From Patagioenas fasciata (lineage: Eukaryota > Chordata > Aves > Columbiformes > Columbidae), in the NCBI RefSeq assembly GCF_037038585.1, contig NC_092520.1, positions 151,279,104 to 151,343,103 on the forward strand: DNA of 64,000 nucleotides, read 5' to 3'. Positions 34,239 to 46,400 of the stretch are shown here, piece by piece (within the stretch, counting starts at the first letter, position 1; each line of letters opens with the position of its first letter). The position numbers were made by a program, and so were the translations under genes. Below the pieces are notes generated by a model. That model saw only the letters and a list, made by a program, of their open reading frames with translations, was not told the origin of the DNA and did no database searches.

Positions 34239-37200
34239 AGAACAGATAGCCCAAGAGTTCTGGCCTTTGGTTTTTTTTTTTTTAAGACTTAGCTCATTTA
34301 ATCTACTTCCATGTGCCCAAAAGTTAGGTGACTATCTAGTTCCTGCATCCCTAGCAGCACTTTTTCAGGTGTGCCAGCAAAATTCTTTGTGGGGCCACAC
34401 TGACATAGGTCAGGGAGCTGATCTGGCCAGTGGATAAAAGGCAGCAAAACACCTCAGCTCCCCTTGCCTGATGTTATGTTTTGCCTGGGTTAGTTTTATG
34501 AACTGGCTTATAGGCTTGCCTGGCAAACAGTAGTACCAGGCACACCGTGGTGTAAGAGTTTGAATGAGGATGAGAAAAGGGGCAAGAATAATTTAGTGTT
34601 CAAAGTGGACTGTCAGGTCAGACTGATCATGCAGGGGTTTGTCACTGTCAGTAGAAAGGAACTCATCTTTGAGAGATGAGAGGAGTCTATTTTAGTCTGG
34701 TGTGGATCAATACGAAGGTGTCTCTCCCTCCATGGATGATGGAGAGGAACTGAGTGCACCACCTCAGACAAGATGTCAAACTTACACTTAATTTTTTTTT
34801 TTTTTACTTTGATATTTTAACAATGAAAATAGTAGCATGCCTAATTAATGTTCATAATGCTTCACCCTCAGTGCTCTTGTAAATACAGAAAAAATCACTA
34901 TCTACAAGCTGAATCTCAAACTTCTTAACAGGGCAGGTGCAAGCAGTAGCTTTACCATGAAAATGCAATGGCTAGCCATAATGTAACTGGTTGAAGAACT
35001 ATTAGCTCTGGGGCAAAATACCCACTTTTAACTGCTTACCTTTGGGTAGGCTGTCCATAAAATTGGTCTGTTCCTGCATGCTTTTCAGTGTTTCAGTCCT
35101 GCAGTTAGGGGTTCAAAGAGCAATATTCACTGCCTGCTTGCTGATGTAATTTGTACTTGAGCTCAAGTGGTGGAGAAGGTGTCTGCTTCAAACTACCGCC
35201 CCAACATGGTAGTGAGGGGTTTATTGTACATTATTGTTTTCTGGGTTGAAACTGATGCTAAATGATTACCAATTCAATTACTTGATAGGAAACTATAGAT
35301 TTACAGTTTCCTGTGCAGCCTTTAGTGCATCGTCTTGTACCTGCAGATGATGATTGTTTTTAATTATGGGGTCATTTGCTTTTTCCATGGGAGAACGGCG
35401 GTGCTCGCTCTGTGGGGCAGATGGTGCTGAGAGTATAAATCAAGGCTGTGCACCGAAGGAAGCTGTTAGCTATGTGTTTCTCACCTCGTTTGCTTAAGAA
35501 TTTTGAAGGTGGGCAGGACATGAGAGATGGGAGCTGCTGCAGGAAAAGAAAAGCTGTCTTTTGGCTAAGTGAAGGTGTAGTGTCATGCTGGTCTAGCCCA
35601 TGGCAAGGCAGGTGTGAGGTCTTTGGCTCTTTCTCTGTGATTCTCTGTTTAATCTTACACTTTTGCTCCTAATCAAGGAGATTACAGCCCCTTTTCACCT
35701 ACAAGTTCAGTTTTGTGGAGTTATGCTTGAAACCTGGACATGGTCCAGGTCTCGGAAGCTAAATTTTGGGATTTTATTTTTTAACTGAAATTATTTTGCT
35801 TGTCTGGCTTACAATGAAGCCCACAACTGAGTGGAAGAGGTGTAGGAACAGAGGAATAAGGATGGGTTTTGCCAACAGAAATATACTAATGAGGAGTTGC
35901 CTATTCAGTCTCAGTACTCATCTCTGTTAGAGGGACCCAGACTGACTTATGGCTCTGGGTGAATCATTTATGCCCCATTTCTCACAAGAAACCTTCATCT
36001 ACCCAGCTTCATGCACTCGAGGGTGTGTTCCCATGTGCTCTCCCCAAGCTGTGGCAACACAACAGTTTATGAGCTGTTGTGGGAGCTGGGAAAGAGCGTA
36101 GGTGAAGCCAAGGGAGACAGGCATGGGGTCCCAGATCGTATCACGGATGAGCCCCATGAGTTACTGTGTTGGCCAAAGCACAGAGCTCTTGCGCTGCAGA
36201 GCTTGGATCCATGGTTTCTTCCACATGTCTCCTCCATCCCTGGCTGCTGGTCATCCAGATGATCCAGATAAGGGTGTGTTTTCCATATCCTGAATTATTC
36301 AACTGAGGAATGGCTGTGGGTGCCAGCCAGTACAGAGCTAAACTGGGGAGATGTGTCAGAAATGGCAGAGGGAGTTTATGCTTGGTAGCGCTCTGTGGCA
36401 TTTCTGGTTCAGTACTGAACCCTCTGAAGCTGCCTTAACTGTATTGCCCAATTCTTCAGCTTGCCGCTGAAGTTGGAGTCGGTGCTGGTGCTGCAGGGAA
36501 GAGCCTGCCTCTGCCATAGGTTCTCTGAGAGGCTTTGGCCAAGGCACCTTTCTCTCTCTTGCTTTTTTCCCTGCCTCTGGGGTGTATTGCTGCTGACCCA
36601 CCTTCTCACAGTCCTGGGAAAAATAGCAATTAAAACTCTGTATTTTAAATGCTGCCATAAAAATGCCAAGCATGGGGCTTGCAGGATTTTTTTGGGAGTG
36701 GAGAGCAAGCTCAAGTAGAGGTGCAGCCACCGTCTGCTTAAATTGAATTGTGAATTTTGCTAGCGTTGGTCATTTTTTTTTTCCCCTCCAATTTCTCATT
36801 TGTCAAATCAGATTAAAAATCATTAACTTGTAAATAGGTTGAGGAAAGAATTAGTGCTTATTGGATTGAGATACTACGTGGAGGCCACCACAGCAAAAGG
36901 TCTGTGAAGCGATTAATAGCTTATTTGGTGGCTGGGCTTAGAAGCTATGTAGCAAATTAGGCATAGGGATACATAAAGAATAAGAAGGATAAAAATCAAT
37001 ATTGAACAGCTGTCTTTACTTCCTAGTCTCACACTCTTATGTACTGAATGAAGTGTAATGGAGATGTATGTGATTACTCATTTAATAACTGCCATAAAGG
37101 GTTTGAAAAATGGGACAGATCTCAGGTTGTTTTTACAGTCCTAAATGTTGCATTTCCTTTTTAACATGCTGTCACCTGAACTGTTAGGGAGGGTCAACAG

Positions 37201-38339
37201 TCTGCATAGATTATGTGAAGCATATAGTAACAAGTGAGTCCCTGTGGCAGTGTAAAAAAACCAAAATACTCCAGTTAATAGTGAGCAAAGAGTGAAATGA
37301 AGCTTTGAGTGTCCTTGTTTTAGAGAGGACAGAAGGGAACGGGAAAAAAATTGAGCACTGGTACAGAATGTGAATAGAGGCAATTGTCTGGATCAGAGAC
37401 ACGCAGAGTTATCATACTGGTTATAGGTCTGAACTGTCCTGGTATGAGATGGCTTTCTGACTGTGGGATTACCAACAGACTCAAAATTATAAGATATTCA
37501 GCTCTGACTCAAAAGACAGGTGATTTTCTGACAGAGGTCTGTAAGATCTAACTTTTTAATAACCTAAGTATTGTAGTCTTAACAGATCTGTGGTTTGCAA
37601 AAATGCAAATTTCTCTATGTCTGATGAGGTAGGCTGTATGGAGTGGATGTTGTCAACAAGCTGGCTGGTGCTGCTTGTCTCTTCAGGGATAATAGAATCT
37701 GGGAACAATTAAGAGGCAGTGTAATCAGTTCCTGGGGGCAGGAGCATACCCTCTTGCTTGTCAGCATTCCCTTGGCTGACTCATGAACTCTGTTGATTGA
37801 CTTGGGAAGCAAATGAATCCAGCTCTCCTCCACAAGGAAGAGTTATAGAGGCAAGGCGGTGAGAGGAATACATCAGATCTTGGGCAGCTCCAGCCCTCTG
37901 CTGTGAAATGTGTGGAATTTACAATGGCTACTTAGCTGCTAAACAAGTAGGATTTTTTTGGCCTTGCAGTTCTGTCCATCCTTTGAGTTAAAGACTATAA
38001 GAAACTATAGCTGGGAAATGCTCACACATGAGTACAGAGGATGGCCGTCCTTGGCAGCTTGCTAGAAAACATACTAGCTATAGTTGTCCAAAAATAAATG
38101 CAGCCGTATGATTTGCAAGCACTTCATATATGTTGTGGTAAATGAAGGAAATGATGTGTTTGGATTCACAGCTCCATGGGCCACCCTCTCTTTATCCAGC
38201 CATTCCCAAGCAGGTAACTAAGAACTTTGCTTTGGGGTGCAGGTGGACATCTCTTGGTTTAACGTAGCCTGTATTTCCACGTCTCCTTCCACCCAGGAAT
38301 CCTATGGGCATTAGGGGCTGGTTAATCACTGCAGGCAGG

Positions 38340-38490
38340 CAGGATCCCCAGGAGCTGGGCAGCATCCTGGTCCTGCAGGTGAGGCATGGTGTGGCACAGA
38401 GGGGTTAGCTGACCTGCCACAAACTTCCTGCATGAGCATGGGCAGTCTGCAATGCAAACCAGATCATCTGCCTTCCAGTCCTACATGTGG
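38340..38490 (+). repeat. Probable MIR-like SINE
   Basis: GTGAGGCATGGTGTGGCACAG, then GGGGTTAGCTGACCTGCC, then AATGCAAACCAGATCATCTG and CCTTCCAGTCC follow the MIR order (gatgagg ... ggcacagagaggtta ... cttgcc ... caaacccagatct). It is diverged. Edges are approximate. Confidence 0.5.
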
Positions 38491-41400
38491 AAAACACCAG
38501 AGCACTTAAAGCATGAGAGCACTCAATGTTTCTTTTTTTTAGTGTTACTTAGTTCTTTTGCCAAAAAAGTCTCTTTTTTTTTTTTTTTAATACTGTATTT
38601 TGATGGTGGTATTCTCTAGGTAGTTACTCATCTCCTAGGCATACAGAACAGGAGCATAAAAGGTTGCAGTACACCAAAACGCTTGCAAGGAAAGGATAGG
38701 CTGCCTGAACAGGACTTTCTTTTGACCCAATTTGATTTGTGATATCTCACATTCAGGGAGGAGAAAAAGGCCAGTGGTGAAAAAACACTCACAGAGGCTG
38801 AGTGGGCTGGTGACAGGGGAAGCTGCGGAGTGGGGGGAGAAGAGATGAGCACATGGAAAATAAGCTCCTGCTCCCTTGAAAACATGCATGCAGAATGATA
38901 GCAGGGTGGGTGTGGGGGCGTGTAAGCAAGTAACATCCCAGAAGCTGGAAGAATAAAATGAAAAGGCATCAGGATCAGCCCGCAGATGAAAGGCAGCCCC
39001 TTTAACATTTGCTCCCGGACTCCGGCAACTCTCAGCAGTTGGCTGGAGACTAAGCTGGACGGTCCTGTGGAGCTCCAACAAAGGGACGAAACAAACCCCC
39101 GTCCCCCGGGGCCCCCCTCCCCGACAACGCGTGAAACAACTTGATAAATGATTGCTCTGTCAGGGGACCAGGGGATGGAGACGTCTGGGAGTGCAGGGGG
39201 AATGTATCTAATTCAGGCGTGAGGGGAGCGTGGGGTGGGAGTGGGGAGCAGGCAGAAGGGTGGTGGGATGGGGGTATAGTGGTCCCCTGCCTTGGCAGCA
39301 AAATTAATAATTACGGAGGAGCAGGAAGGGCCAGGTGGGTCTCTGTGGGGTTTTCTTGCATGCAGGCTGGTGTGCTCCCTGTGGCTCGTGGGACTGGGCA
39401 CTTGCATGGGTTCTCCCATCCTCCAGCCCCCCCACCCCGAGCTGCTTGGCCCTTTGCATTACCTCATGTAATGGGGATGGCAGGAAATACAAACCTCCCC
39501 CCGCCGCTCCCAGTTCAATAAGGGCTGCTGATAGCATTGAAAGCTGCAGAAACGGGAGCCCATGCCCTGGCTCTATTCAAGGGAACATTCATTACCCTAA
39601 AACAAAAACAAGAGGAGTTCACAGCTGGGGCCCAACACTTCAGATCCCACTCCCTCCCTCCCTGCCTTTCCTTCTGCTCCTCCACAGTATGTGCATGGCA
39701 GCTATTTATACAGTGTCCCCTCCCAAGCACCCTCAGTGTCCAACCCTCCGCCACTGGGATTTACAGGGATGGTGTTGCGCGGGCATCTTGAAGGCAGAAG
39801 TGATCCAGGGGCTGGATCTGCACTGGCAGAGAAGCCACATGCCACTGTTGCCAACCAAGAAAAGGCTATATAGCTTGTGGAAAGTCACAGCAGCTGGAAT
39901 AGCGAGTGGTCCCCTGTAGTTCAGAAGGCTGCTGACAGAAACCTGGGCTGGAGCGGCTTGTTTTGGCAAGGGTAGGAGGGAGCAGCAGGGAAACTTCAGC
40001 GAGTCCTGCTGGAAGCAAATAGGGACTTGGTGGCAGCGTGTTTTTCTCCCTTCCCCCCCTGTGGGAATGGAACAGAGAACTTAATTTAGAGCCCTCTCGA
40101 GCTGCTGGTTAATAAACGCTTGATCCAGGAGGCAGCTGCTGCCACCACTTACAAGGTGACCCAGAGCCCCATTCCAGCATGTCCCAGGCCACTATGTCAT
40201 GAGCACCAGTTGCCAGGAATAGAGAGTGTGACAACGTGTATAAATAAATAAAATGGGGTTTGAGTGCACTTCTGAGTTTGGCTGATGAAGAGCAAGGGCC
40301 TGGCTTCAGGAGAACTAAATGCTGAGGTTTTGTTGCTTTGGTTATCTGTCACCCAACTGAACAGAAACCATCCCCAAGCCTCGCTCTTGTGGCGCATTGG
40401 CAATAAATATGTAAAAAATAGGTAAAATGTGGAAGCTACCCATGAGGAAGAGTGCTCTGAAACGTGCCAGCTGACAGCTCCAAGCGCATCTTCACTGGAG
40501 AATTTGATCTCCCCTGCATGTTGCCCTTCTTCTCTATTTCCCAGCCCCAAGGTCTGTGATGAGCTTAGCAAGTTCTTTGGCACAGGTCAGAAGGCTCACA
40601 TGCAGTGGAAGCATTACATTCATTTAGATCGCCAGGCCTCTGACTTTGCTGTAAAGATAGAGCCTAAAGCACCTGAGTGTTCAAAGCTCTCTCGCACCTC
40701 CCTGAATTAATCCTGTGTCTCCACAACATTAATGAGTTCTCCCGTAGTTCAAAGGGAGACCATTTTGGAACAGCTACACATATGGTGCGAGAGCTGAGAG
40801 ATGTCCCTGGAAGTGTTGTGTGAGCAGCCCCTGCAAGAATCCAGCAACTGCTGTGTAACACTGCAGGGTAGCCCCTTGTGCTTATTTTGGGCTAAGTGAA
40901 ATGATGTTCAGCTGAGTTAAGTAGACCTATTTATAATGTCAAATTGCTTGGTTGAAGCGCTGTTGCAGATTAGGAGGGCAGGAGATAGGGAATAAGTCAA
41001 CCTTTTAAATGCTCTACCTAGCGGTAAGGAGGAACTGCTGGTGCCCATGGCTGCTCTGGTAACTTCCTTTCACTTTTGGAAAGAGGGTACGGTTTGCCAA
41101 ATTTGCCCTGTATTATAAAACCCCAATGTATAGAAAGACTCTTTGTGCTATTTGTTTTGTATTATTGGAAAAGGAAAGTAGAAAGAGATTTCATATAATA
41201 TTATCTTCATATACTTTCTCTGTACTTTGATTTATTTCTTGTGGACCTGAAAAAGTGGTAATAAATAACCACTAAACCCACAGAAATTAATAATAGTACA
41301 GGCAAGGCGAAGAATTGTGTTCTTTATGATCATTTGCAGCACCTAAATTATAAAAGCATGACACTGGAAACTTCAGAAGGTAGGCCTTTTCTTGTAGTCT

Positions 41401-41729
41401 TGCAGGGAACAAATCTTGTCTTGTAATGGTGGATTTTTGCAAGCGCATACAACAGTCAGTAATGTAGGCAACCCATTTGTTTTTTGTTTACTGCAAGTTC
41501 CCAACTCATATAGGACTCTACCAACATTGTGCAGCATTTCACATTTTTCACCTGGAGCCTTGCTGCACTTTCCAGGCAGTAAGTTCCTATGGAAGGCCAG
41601 AGAGGACAACTGAGTGCAGTGATTTCTTTTAAAGCCCCTGCCATCTTTTACCAGAACTTGTAGTCTTACATGGTAGTAGTTGTTGGTCGTGTTCTGTTTT
41701 TGTTGTTGTTTTGTTTAAAGGAAGTAATT
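38491..41729. other. CECR2 intron 1, no recognised element
   Basis: There is a T run near 38573. A short GC-rich, CpG-containing patch (39060-39130) follows a region with several overlapping chance frames. A frame at 40429-40710 with an acceptor-like pyrimidine tract was considered as an exon and rejected. No repeat family is recognised. Confidence 0.5.
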
Positions 41730-42060
41730 TCCTACACAAAAGGGAAGTATTTTTTCATGCAAGACACAATTAAACTGGAATTCATTGCCACAGGATGTTG
41801 TGGATACCAGAAGTCGAGATAGGTTCAAAAAGCAATTAAACAAATTCATGGAAGAGAAGTTCATCGAGGGCAATTAAGCACAAAGATACAATCTCTGGCA
41901 CAGGAAGTCTTAAGCCACAGCTTGCTGGAAGCTGGTAGGGGGGAAGCCTTATGGTATGCTTGCGCCATTCAAGTATTTGCTGCTAGTCACTGTCTGGCAG
42001 GATATTGGACTCTGTGGACCTTTGGTCTGACCCAGTCTGATGGTTATTTTCATCTGTTGT
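41730..42060 (+). mobile_element. Ancient CR1-like LINE 3' end
   Basis: In order: GGGAAGTATTTTTTCATGCA, GGAATTCATTGCCACAGGATG, AAATTCATGGAAGAGAAG and, at the end, TTGGACTCTGTGGACCTTTG followed by GTCTGACCCAGTCTGATGG. This is the 3' end of an old amniote CR1 family, the same family as the minus-strand copies at 12.6 and 48.9 kb. The coding frame is destroyed. Confidence 0.8.
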
Positions 42061-42749
42061 GCTTTAGACAAAATGTACGGCATCCAAGTTTTGCTAAGGA
42101 AACGCTAAGATCATGTAGAGATGCGTGAGTCCCTTCTTTTGTCTCTTTTTTGCTTCTCAAGTAAAAAGCAGACTCAAGACTAGGTCTTGTGGTGGCAGAG
42201 GACAGCACTGGCCTCACAAGGAAGGAGGGAGGCGGTGGGGAAGAGAAGAAAACCGGGGGGGCTCATCCACTGTCCTGCTGGCACATGAGGTGCTCCGCGG
42301 AGTGTGTGGTTTTCATGGATGGGCACCAGGAGCTTCATGTGCTTCCAGAAAAATTTGTGTCTCCATGAGTCCTGCCGTCCAGCAACCTGCCTTCATCTGC
42401 CAAATGCTTTCTCTGGCATTCAAAACACGGTGCCTGTTAAAGTGGACTCAATATGAGACTTAATGCTGATTAAGAACATGTAGGTACATAAAGCGATTCT
42501 TCAGATGGAAAATAACGCAACTTCTAGCCTTTTCTTTAGTGTTATGCTTCCTGCAGTTTCCTTTGGTTCAGAAATTTAGGTGAAGTACCATTAACATGAC
42601 ATTATATTAAGTGCTGTCACTCAAGCTAGGTAATGCAAGGTACTTTATTATTGAAAACAACTTTTATTGGAAAACACTTGATCTATCTCAATAATGTTGG
42701 TTAATTCATATCAAGAACTGTAAAAGCCATAACAAAAAAATCCCTCAGG

Positions 42750-43010
42750 TGCTCCCTTCCTACCCTGGACAAGCCTGTAACTGTGCTGCTAGAGGATTTG
42801 TATCAGGGTGCCACAGGGATCAGAAGTAGTTTCTGCCTCAAATTCACTGATGATTTAGAGAAGGAAATAGGCAGTGCATTAATTAAATCCATGGATGTTA
42901 AAAATGCTGAAGGAGTACCATTCAAAACTGCAAAAGCATAGATAAATGAAAGATGGAAAGCACATGCTATTGCATCTGGACATAAATAGAAAGACTCAAG
43001 GTGTGAAAGC
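42750..43010 (+). mobile_element. Probable decayed CR1-like LINE internal fragment
   Basis: TTCACTGATGATTTAGAGAAG, followed by GGCAGTGCATTAATTAAATC, resembles the part of CR1 ORF2 just after the reverse transcriptase catalytic region. It lies on the same strand as, and 0.7 kb after, the 3' end at 41730-42060, so it is a separate or rearranged copy. It has many stops. Confidence 0.4.
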
Positions 43011-44919
43011 AAATGTGCCATCCCATGTGACTTTTGGTCAAAATCAGCATTTCATATTTTACTTGAACCTTCAGTTCTTGAAGATGCTTTAATAACATGA
43101 TCCAAGTATATCTCCAGTTTAGAGAACGAAATTGAGCCCAGTGTTTATTATCATTTTAAAAATCTTGCTAATCCAATAGGTTGTGTTTGTTGTGGACCCA
43201 ACATATTGTTCTCAATGTTTTAGTGCAGTAAAGCAGACCACTAGTTCAAGAGAGGCTATAAGAGCATAACATTGCATGATGTTTTCTTCTGAAATGCGTG
43301 TTAATACAAAGGAAAGCTACTGACTGTATAAAGGAATGTTATACCATAAAATGTATTAAGACTGGCAGTAACCTCTAGCCTTTTGTGTAACCACACTTGT
43401 GGCATGCCTGTTTCTGAACACCTTAATACCAAAGCAGATTGTGTGGAAGTCATAGATTATCAACCAGAATAGCAGTGGGTGAAGGATCCTATTGTAAAGA
43501 GAGATTGAAAGTCCTCCATATACTGGATGCTTACCTGTATCTAAAGGGCACAGACACCAGGGGAGCCAAAGAAATTGGGTAGTAGAAATAATAGGCTGAG
43601 CTGGAGGAGGAGGAAAATGGTTCTGAACACAAGGAAGGGCACCTGAGCAAAAATAGGGAGCTCTGCTCTTTAAACACTTGTCTTATATGAATACATTGGA
43701 GAGAGAGTGGTAGCAGGTTTAGAAATAGGATCTCACATTCCTTTTTGTGCCTGTGAATTTTATGCTCATTAAAATGAACAGGAAAGCAGGGAATGGTTAG
43801 TACCATGAATCAGTAGTGAGTTCATCTCAGTAACCAATGTCAGGGTTATTTGGCAAAGTATGAGAGTGGGGTCACTTCAGACATACTTTGTTTTTTTGGT
43901 GGACTTGGGCTAAATACTGAACAAGTGACTCAGGATTTACAGGAAGGAATTAGATGGCAAATATACAATGATCTTGCTGTCTGAGTCAGTGCTCTGTATA
44001 CTAGCTGACTGTTCAGAGATCAGGTTTTGAAGATGATGTTTTCCCTCACTGAAAAAAGACTGAAGATTGGCATGTCCTCAAGTACTTTTTTTTCCTCTGG
44101 TGGTGGATGTCCTTCAGGCTGGTAATCTCACACCCACCTTTCTCTTTGCCTGAAATGATGTGATGTGGACCACATTATGTGACCTGCAGGGCAGATGTGC
44201 AGCCCTTCTCTCTTTCAGCATCACAACAACATCCTCTCTGAGTTTTGTCTGTGCACGTTACAATTCATCAGCAGCTATTCTACTTTTAAGTCCTCTTTCT
44301 AATCTGAATAGATACGTAGGTGTGGGCAAAACCTAGGCAAAAAAACAAAAGTGCCTCCTATTTGTTTTTTGGATGAAAGAGTTGATGATAGTAACTGTAG
44401 AATTGATAGTCTCCTACCAGTTTTCAGATAAAGTTGAATGTTTTAGACATAAAAAGCTCTGTTTCTCAGCATTTTTTTTCAGCTATTCTTGTGGTGAGTT
44501 AAACCATCTTTTCCTTGAATGCAACTCTCACAATGAAGTTAAAAACATGTCTTCTCCGTTTCCTTCCTCTTTCAACTACTTTAGTGTCCAGGGTTTTTCC
44601 ACCTCCTTGCATTGAACCTTCTGAGCAGGTTCTGAATGAGGCCACTTGCCTGGCTTGTTCTTGTTTTTTTGTCCCCAGTCATGCCTAATATTAGACACCT
44701 TGGCAGAGAGAGTAACATCTGGCAAAGTGGGAAAACTGCAAAATTCTCTTGACTCCAATTGCTGACATTGTTGATGTTTTGTGGTTTTTAATCTTATTAG
44801 GATTATTGCTTCAATAAATACCTTGCAGAGAAGAGTTCCCTGGATTAGTTCTGTCTGCATGGGTGCAGCAGTATTTTCTTTCATCACTTCTAAATCTATT
44901 TAGTTGGATGATTCCTTAC
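43011..44919. other. CECR2 intron 1, AT-rich, nothing recognised
   Basis: AT-rich sequence without a recognised exon, repeat or RNA gene. Chance frames at 43531-43806 (minus) and 44576-44887 (minus) have no domain features. Confidence 0.5.
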
Positions 44920-46065
44920 TCCTGTCTTATTGGGAGAAAAAGAGGGTGGGAATGGAGAATAACTGCATCCAGATGACCTGTGCCTGCTTTATGTATCACA
45001 TGCTTGGATCGTTTCACCTCTTATCACTTCTTGAATGTAGCCCAGAAATTTGAAAATCATTAGTTCTTATTCAGCAGATTTTTTTTGCAGATTTTTTTTA
45101 CAGACTGTAGGCTGTCCAAACTCATGCTAACTAGGGTTCCGCAAGCCTCAGTTTTGTAATGTGTGTATTTTGTAACTGAGTTCTTAGACAAGCATCTTTC
45201 TGGAGCTCTAATTTATGTCAATGCTTTCTGGACTTTTGAGTTTCTGATATTTTGCTTTGTTACAAACAGTTTGAACACAGTGTTCGGGACTGAAATCGTG
45301 TTTTCCATACTATTTTTTTATCTCTCTTTAATACGAAGCCACACATCTGGTTTGTGGTTTTGACAATGACTGGACACTAAGCAGATGTTTTCCCTGTGCT
45401 GTCCACAAAGGCACTTAAATCTTTCTCTGAATTGTTACAATTAATGTGGAACCCATCCATGTCCACAATTAGTTCAAACTCTCCTTGACAGTTTGCATAA
45501 CCATGCACTCGTGTGAACTAACATTTATTTGTAACTTGGGTGCGTCCTTCAGATTTATTTTTTTTAATTCTTCCTGGTTTTAACTAACACATAGAGCAGT
45601 ATCATCAACATTTTTTTTCCTATTTCACATTGTATGTGCCCCTTTCCAGATCATTTAATATATTAAACGTTGATCATAGTATCCACCCCTGGGACTTCCC
45701 CCATTAACCCTCTTGAAAACTGGCCATTTATTCATGCTGTTCATTTTTCCTAAATTAGCTTTAATCTATTGACAGATGTTTACCTCTCACCCCATGATTA
45801 GTTTCCCTAATAGGCTGCTGTGATTAATATTACCAAAGGCTGTTTGAAAATTCAAATTAATTACATCTACCGGTTTTCTTCTACCACTATTTTGACTTTC
45901 CTTATAGAAAATACAGAGGTGCCCATTTTTCTTATGGAAACACCATGCTGATCTGTGCCTCCTGTATGGCATTAATCTAACTTTCATAACTACCCAGTTG
46001 AGCCATTTTACCAGGTACTAAAGCAAGGTTTACAAGTGGCTGTAATTCCCAAGCTCGCTGTCGCT
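44920..46065 (-). mobile_element. Ancient CR1-like LINE, internal and 3' part with reverse transcriptase remnant
   Basis: On the plus strand the block reads through recognisable reversed CR1 ORF2 wording: CATACTATTTTTTTATCTC, GACAATGACTGGACACTAAG, CCACCCCTGGGACTTCCCCC, GAAAACTGGCCATTTATTC and CCAAAGGCTGTTTGAAAATT. The right part encodes a reverse transcriptase remnant on the minus strand. The left edge is uncertain because similarity fades before 45260. Confidence 0.75.
45787..45987 (-). pseudogene. Reverse transcriptase fragment of ancient CR1-like LINE
   Basis: The minus-strand frame contains KPVDVINLNFQTAFGNI followed by HSSLLGKL. This corresponds to the conserved LINE reverse transcriptase segment usually read as VDvvYLDFqKAFD...H..Ll.KL, with substitutions at the catalytic-region tyrosine and aspartates. 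It is a dead 66-codon remnant, part of the surrounding LINE block. Confidence 0.8.
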
Positions 46066-46400
46066 TTTCATTCACCAACGCATGGTATTGCCTGCCCTGC
46101 AGCTTTGCCACTTCCTATTTAATTTTAATGATCGAGCTGCCAGCAAAATACGTAATACGCCACTTCACTCTTAACGTTGTTTGAAACTCAAGCAAGTGCT
46201 ACCCCGGCCAGTTTGTTTCCAATTTAAATTAATTTTATGTGACTCCAGGCATCAGTGGCAGGCTGCCCTGGGTTTTTACAGTGCCTGTTCTTGAGCTGCT
46301 TGTTACCGGCGCCTGTCAAGGGCTCCTGCAGGGTTCAGCTCTCTGCGCTGCTCTCCTATACCAATGTGTTTGGTGTAGCCAACGCAGCATCTGACTCTGG
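46060..46400. promoter_or_regulatory. Candidate intronic regulatory element with retained CpGs
   Basis: About twelve CpGs in 340 bases (TACGTAATACGCC, TTAACGTTG, ACCGGCGCC) are mixed with AT-rich words such as TTTAAATTAATTTTATG. It begins where the CR1-like block ends and is unlike the AT-rich flanks. No exon or repeat is recognised. The role is inferred from composition only. Confidence 0.35.

Larger units (their letters stand above)
29318..38339. other. CECR2 intron 1, largely unique sequence
   Basis: No exon is recognised over about 9 kb. Small elements listed separately are a 19-base tandem triplication (32895-32951), a weak CR1-like 3' end (33675-33790) and an ATT microsatellite (34211-34238). 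The stretch 36725-37110 is AT-rich and unique-looking. Frames here carry no recognisable domains. Confidence 0.5.

Noticed and set aside
35920..36010. Possible MIR fragment (GGGTGAATCATTTATGCCCC)
   Set aside because: Too short and too diverged to separate from chance.
40429..40710. Frame preceded by an acceptor-like pyrimidine tract and CCAG at 40544, considered as CECR2 exon 2
   Set aside because: The translation shows none of the expected CECR2 continuation (no ELEAAL or following conserved residues) and no known domain; there is no good donor at a sensible place.
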